17,667 bases of DNA from contig DASWHR010000116.1 of the NCBI GenBank assembly GCA_036398095.1, positions 1 to 17,667 of the forward strand, in the 5' to 3' direction. Under the pieces are notes generated by a model. That model worked only from the letters and a program-made list of their open reading frames with translations, did no database searches and was not told where the DNA came from. A program made the translations under genes and the position numbers. Below are positions 14,663-17,667 of this stretch, in pieces (position 1 is the first letter of the stretch; every line of letters starts with the position of its first letter). This stretch comes from DASWHR01 sp036398095. Lineage in GTDB: Bacteria > Actinomycetota > AC-67.

Positions 14663-15706
14663 ATGAGCCGCCTTCTTCGCTCCCTTTCCGCGGTGCTCGC
14701 CTTCGCGCTGAGCCTGTCGGCGTGCGGGCAGCTTGCGCCCACAGCCGGCCGCGCGCGGCCGCTCGGCTGCGTCGAACCGAACCGGCGGATGACGCTCTAC
14801 GCCGAGCAGCTTCCCGACGCCGACGACGGCTCGCGCCGGCTTGGGTGGGGACTGACGCCGGCCACGGCAGCGATTCCCGGTCCGATGATCGAGATGATCG
14901 AAGGCGACTGTCTGGCGATCACCGTCGTCAACGACATTCCCGAAGCGACGCTTGCGGCGCTCCGCGACGATCCGCGGCTGGGCAGCGGCGATCCCGCGCA
15001 GCCGCTGGGCGTGTCGTTGCACGTGCACGGCGTCAAGTACACCCAAGACAGCGACGGCACGCTCGAGACGAACTCGTGGGTGCCGCCCGGTCAGTCGCGG
15101 ACCTACACGTGGTATGCGGCGCCGCGGGTCAGCGTCCGCGGACGCGTCGCCTCGCTCGGCACGGCCGGCTACTGGTGGTATCACGATCACATCATCGGAA
15201 CCGCGCACGGAACCGGCGGCATCGGAAGCGGCCTGGTCGGCGGCGTCGTCGTTCGCCGGCCCGGCGATCTCAAGCCCGACCGCCCCACCAACGTCGTGGT
15301 GATGGGACCGGACCAGACCATCAACTTCGCCCGTTACCCGAACACCCCACGCTTCACCGCCGTCCGCGGCGAGCGAATCGAATTTCTGGTGATCGGCATC
15401 GGAGACGAGTTCCACACCTTCCACATGCACGGTCATACCTGGGCCGACACGCGCACCGGATTCTTCGCCACGCAGGCCGACGAGACCCAGTTGATCGACG
15501 TGCGCGGTGTCGGGCCATCGGAGACGTTCGGATTCCAAGTGATCGCCGGCGAGTCGGTCGGCGCGGGATCGTGGATGGTCCACTGCCACGTCCAACTGCA
15601 CTCGGATCGCGGCATGGTCACGTTCTTCGACGTCGTGGATCCCGGCATGCCGTTGCCGACGGCGCCGCCACTGCCGGCTGCCGCCGCCGGCCATGTTCAC
15701 CGGTAG
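14663..15706 (+). CDS. Two-domain multicopper oxidase lipoprotein (small-laccase-like)
   Basis: 347 residues. ATG 14663 opens a lipoprotein signal with L-S-A-C21 as lipobox; GTG 14639 would add eight residues that spoil it. All four copper motifs are present: H120-V-H122-G, W-W-Y-H174-D-H176, H251-x2-H254-x-H256 and H307-C308-H309-x3-H313-x4-M318. C308, H251, H313 and M318 would hold the type 1 copper in the second domain; the remaining histidines form the trinuclear centre. The size and arrangement fit two-domain (SLAC-type) laccases that assemble as trimers around interface copper clusters. It should couple oxidation of phenols, metals or a protein donor to reduction of O2 to water at the outer face of the membrane. 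It begins 88 bp after the cupredoxin-helix gene; co-transcription is possible, with no strong hairpin between them. Confidence 0.92.
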   Translation: MSRLLRSLSAVLAFALSLSACGQLAPTAGRARPLGCVEPNRRMTLYAEQLPDADDGSRRLGWGLTPATAAIPGPMIEMIEGDCLAITVVNDIPEATLAALRDDPRLGSGDPAQPLGVSLHVHGVKYTQDSDGTLETNSWVPPGQSRTYTWYAAPRVSVRGRVASLGTAGYWWYHDHIIGTAHGTGGIGSGLVGGVVVRRPGDLKPDRPTNVVVMGPDQTINFARYPNTPRFTAVRGERIEFLVIGIGDEFHTFHMHGHTWADTRTGFFATQADETQLIDVRGVGPSETFGFQVIAGESVGAGSWMVHCHVQLHSDRGMVTFFDVVDPGMPLPTAPPLPAAAAGHVHR

Positions 15707-15722
15707 CGGGTCCCGCACCCGG

Positions 15723-15728
15723 TAGGCT
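15723..15728 (+). promoter_or_regulatory. Candidate -10 box for near-leaderless HExxH gene
   Basis: TAGGCT fits TANNNT and ends 10 nt before ATG 15739, which lacks a Shine-Dalgarno. The transcript would start about 4 nt before the codon. No -35 was found. Confidence 0.3.
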
Positions 15729-15738
15729 CGCATCGCCT

Positions 15739-16209
15739 ATGACGATCCGCTCAACCGTGGACGGCATCACGCCCGACGATGTCCGCGCGTTCCTGTCGGG
15801 CCTGCCCGAAGCGGCCGGCTACGAGACCGTGGTCAAGCCGCTGCGGTATCGCAACCGGCCGCACCTGTCGGGGTACACCGAGTTCGACTTCAAGCGGATC
15901 ACGCTGCAGGTTCCGGCGCCGTTCTTTCCGTTCGGCGAGATCGTGCACTACGGCGCCAAGCGCATGCCGGCGAAAGGGATGCGCTTTGTGTGGCTCTCGG
16001 AGGGGTTGACCTTTCGCGAGCCGCGCGACGTGCTTCGCTTCCTCTGGTGCCACGAGTGGTACCACTGGTTTCTCTACGAAGTCCTCGGCCGCAAAGGCGC
16101 CGCCGAGACGGCCTGCGACCGGTTCGCGCTGCGCAACTACCTCAAGCCGCTGGTCACGCTCGACGATGCCCGCGCCGCGTTGCGCCGGTCGCCCGCCGCC
16201 GGCGCGTAG
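15739..16209 (+). CDS. Small putative HExxH zinc metalloprotease-like protein
   Basis: 156 residues, cytosolic, with no signal peptide. Near the C-terminus is H105-E-W-Y-H109 inside a helix ('LRFLWCHEWYHWFLYEV'), followed 14 residues later by 'E123TACDRFALRNY'. HExxH plus a downstream Glu and Asp within 'E-x-x-x-D-R-F-A' resembles minimal gluzincin-like proteases such as the ImmA/IrrE and SprT-like groups, where the second helix gives the third zinc ligand. The N-terminal half ('FKRITLQVPAPFFPFGEIVHYGAKRM') looks like a small beta-sheet that would shape the cleft. I recognise no named family. Zinc binding is probable; proteolysis is inferred. No helix-turn-helix partner gene, as IrrE-type proteases often have, is adjacent. 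It is convergent with the next gene over a 16-bp gap. Confidence 0.7.
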   Translation: MTIRSTVDGITPDDVRAFLSGLPEAAGYETVVKPLRYRNRPHLSGYTEFDFKRITLQVPAPFFPFGEIVHYGAKRMPAKGMRFVWLSEGLTFREPRDVLRFLWCHEWYHWFLYEVLGRKGAAETACDRFALRNYLKPLVTLDDARAALRRSPAAGA

Positions 16210-16225
16210 ACCCACCCGCCGGTGG

Positions 16226-16792
16226 TCACGGTGCCGCAGGCGGCGAGGGAGGCTGCTCGGACGGAAGCGTCGGCGGAGGGGCGGGTGCGGCACGCTCGGT
16301 CGGCGGCCCCGGAGGCACGGGAGGGAGCGCCGACTCCTCGGCGGTGGCGGCCGCGATGGCTGCGACGTGGCGGCGCGCACGGATCGCCGTGATCGCTCCG
16401 GAGAGCGCGACGATCGCGCCGGCCGTGGAGACGTACAAACCGATGCCGACGCGGGCCGAGACGGCGCCGGCGCGGCCGCTGCGGATGTCGGCGATGTCGG
16501 CGAATCCGACGAGCGTGGCGATTGTGGCAAGGAGCAGGGCGCCGATGCCTGCCGGGAGCGTCCGGCGGATCCGGCCGGTCAGGAACGGGACGCTGATCAG
16601 CTCGATCAGCACCGCGATCACGAGCACGATCTTGCCGTCGTCGGTGGACAGGCCCGCTTGAGTGATCGAACCGGATTGGCCGCCCAGCTCGAAGTCCACG
16701 CCCACCCACGGCAAAAGGAGCCCAGCGAGGATGATCGCGGCTCCTGTAGCGAGCGTGAATCCGATGCGGCGAATATGCGGATCGATCGGCAT
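16226..16792 (-). CDS. Four-helix membrane protein with Pro-rich C-terminal tail
   Basis: 188 residues starting at ATG 16792, which follows AAGGGGAA with good spacing. Four hydrophobic segments are visible at about 11-30, 53-73, 81-101 and 116-138, separated by short loops; the first loop ('PWVGVDFELGGQSGSITQAGL') is the longest and probably lies outside. The last about 40 residues are cytosolic or periplasmic low complexity, rich in Pro, Ala and Glu ('PPVPPGPPTE', 'PAPPPTLP'). I recognise no family or catalytic motif. Short four-helix proteins of this type with a 'GLLLPWV' first helix are common in actinobacteria and uncharacterised. The frame stays open antisense to the methyltransferase, so the long version reaching base 17464 is not real. 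Confidence 0.7.
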   Translation of the reverse strand: MPIDPHIRRIGFTLATGAAIILAGLLLPWVGVDFELGGQSGSITQAGLSTDDGKIVLVIAVLIELISVPFLTGRIRRTLPAGIGALLLATIATLVGFADIADIRSGRAGAVSARVGIGLYVSTAGAIVALSGAITAIRARRHVAAIAAATAEESALPPVPPGPPTERAAPAPPPTLPSEQPPSPPAAP

Positions 16793-16823
16793 GCCGGTTC
16801 CCCTTCGCGCCACGACGAATTCG

Positions 16824-16852
16824 ACCGTACTCGCCCGGATCGCGGGGAGCAA
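16824..16852 (-). promoter_or_regulatory. Candidate -35/-10 promoter of the membrane protein gene
   Basis: On the minus strand TTGCTC (plus 16847-16852), a 17-bp spacer and TACGGT (plus 16824-16829) match the TTGACN/TANNNT consensus in spacing and most key bases. The predicted start near 16817 gives a leader of about 25 nt that carries the Shine-Dalgarno. Confidence 0.45.
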
Positions 16853-16915
16853 GGGCGGGGGGCGACCGCTGAAGGGGCACTGTGGTTGAATCCATCCGAT
16901 GACCGGCTTGAGTCG

Positions 16916-17647
16916 ATGACGCTTCGCGGCGCGTGGGATCGTCACGCACAGGATTGGATCCGGTGGGCGCGAACCCCCGGACACGATTTGTTCTTCTGGC
17001 AGTTCGGGCTTCCGCACTTCCTCGAATTGCTGCCGGAACCGGGCCGGCTCACGGTCGACGCCGGATGCGGCGAAGGACGCCTGACGCGAATCCTGCGGGA
17101 CGAAGGTCACCGCATTGCGGGCTTCGACGCCTCGGGGCAGTTGGCTCGCGCCGCGGTGACGCATCCGGATGCGGCGCCGTCGGCGGTGGCCGACGCGGCG
17201 TCGTTGCCGCTGAAGGCGGCGGGGGCCGATCTGTATGTGTCCTACATGGTGCTGCAGGACGTGGACGACCTCGACGGCGTGGTGCGCGAGTCGGCGCGCG
17301 TTCTTGGGGGCGGCGGTCGCGCCTGCTTCGCGATCATCCATCCCGCCCAGTCGGCGCTCGACCTGGACGCCGCCACGCCCGCCGCCCGGTCCTACTTCGC
17401 GCCGCGACGAATCACCGACGTCGTCGAGCGCGACGGCTTGCGCATGACCTTCGAAAGCGAGCACCGGCCGCTCGAGCGGTACGCCCGCGCGCTGGAAGAC
17501 GCCGGTTTCTTGATCGAAGCGATCCGCGAACCGGTCCCCGATCAGGCGCTGATCGCCGCGCTTCCCTCGGCCGCGAAGTTCGCGGACGTGCCCTGGGCGA
17601 TCTTCATCCGCGCCATCCGCGCGCTGTGGGCAGGCTCGAAGGGGTAA
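16916..17647 (+). CDS. Class I SAM-dependent methyltransferase
   Basis: 243 residues. Motif I is 'LTVDAGCGEGRL' (about 45-56), with D71 at the end of the second strand as the likely ribose-binding acid, 'VADAASLPL' as motif II and 'ADLYVSYMVLQDVDDLDGVVRESARVLGGGGRACFAIIHP' as the motif III and post-III region (about 104-143). This is the Methyltransf_11/25 type, seen in actinobacteria with the leader 'AWARTPGHD'. The C-terminal part ('YFAPRRITDVVERDG' to the end) would shape the acceptor pocket. The substrate cannot be read. ATG 16916 has no ribosome site; TTG 16886, 8 nt after GAAGGGG, is a plausible alternative that adds ten residues. It lies divergent from the membrane protein gene and ends 20 bases before the window edge. 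Confidence 0.85.
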   Translation: MTLRGAWDRHAQDWIRWARTPGHDLFFWQFGLPHFLELLPEPGRLTVDAGCGEGRLTRILRDEGHRIAGFDASGQLARAAVTHPDAAPSAVADAASLPLKAAGADLYVSYMVLQDVDDLDGVVRESARVLGGGGRACFAIIHPAQSALDLDAATPAARSYFAPRRITDVVERDGLRMTFESEHRPLERYARALEDAGFLIEAIREPVPDQALIAALPSAAKFADVPWAIFIRAIRALWAGSKG

Positions 17648-17655
17648 CGCGGGGC

Positions 17656-17667
17656 GGGGGGGGGGGG
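17656..17667. other. Terminal run of 12 G bases
   Basis: The window ends in an uninterrupted G run, preceded by GCGGGGC. No feature explains it; it looks like a homopolymer or two-colour sequencing artefact at a contig end. Confidence 0.5.

Noticed and set aside
12589..14742. 717-codon minus-strand ORF across the cupredoxin-beta-helix gene
   Set aside because: Arg/His/Asp-rich shadow of the plus-strand gene, with no recognisable domain.

Overview
The window is GC-rich and densely coded, and it looks like chromosomal DNA of an actinobacterium. The signs are a LPATG sortase signal, tandem Ig-like surface repeats of the type common in Thermoleophilia and related lineages, PIG-V-like mannosyltransferase, and starts that lack a Shine-Dalgarno but have a TANNNT box just upstream. 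The class-level placement is an inference from protein style, not a phylogeny. No tRNA, rRNA, CRISPR array, phage gene or intact transposase is visible. No gene-free stretch exceeds 300 bases.

Layout. Bases 3-902 are the 3' end of an Ig-repeat surface protein, convergent with a GT-C mannosyltransferase (911-2026, minus). That gene is divergent from a large secreted M14 zinc carboxypeptidase with a LPATG cell-wall sorting signal (2108-4939). A crotonase-family enzyme (4957-5760) and a small lipoprotein coupled to it by a GTGA overlap follow. A 115-bp sequence with perfect 15-bp terminal inverted repeats and TA at both ends (6116-6230) separates these from a minus-strand pair: a secreted cupredoxin (6228-6626) and a Fpg/MutM DNA glycosylase (6692-7528). 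Only 16 bp away, in the other direction, starts a tightly overlapped pxpB-pxpC-pxpA operon for ATP-dependent 5-oxoprolinase (7545-9788).

The right half holds mostly exported proteins. A secreted Ig-like protein (9796-10650, minus) is divergent from a galactose-oxidase-like copper radical oxidase with a C-terminal membrane anchor (10914-13058). A strong hairpin terminator follows, then a cupredoxin fused to a right-handed beta-helix (13144-14574) and a two-domain multicopper oxidase lipoprotein (14663-15706). A small HExxH protein (15739-16209), a four-helix membrane protein with a Pro-rich tail (16226-16792, minus) and a SAM methyltransferase (16916-17647) close the window. The last 12 bases are a pure G run, probably a contig-end artefact.

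The most interesting theme is copper. Four exported copper proteins (two cupredoxins, one radical oxidase, one multicopper oxidase) lie within about 9.5 kb, three of them consecutive on the plus strand. They could form an extracellular oxidative module at the cell surface, but a shared function is inferred from proximity and common cofactor only.
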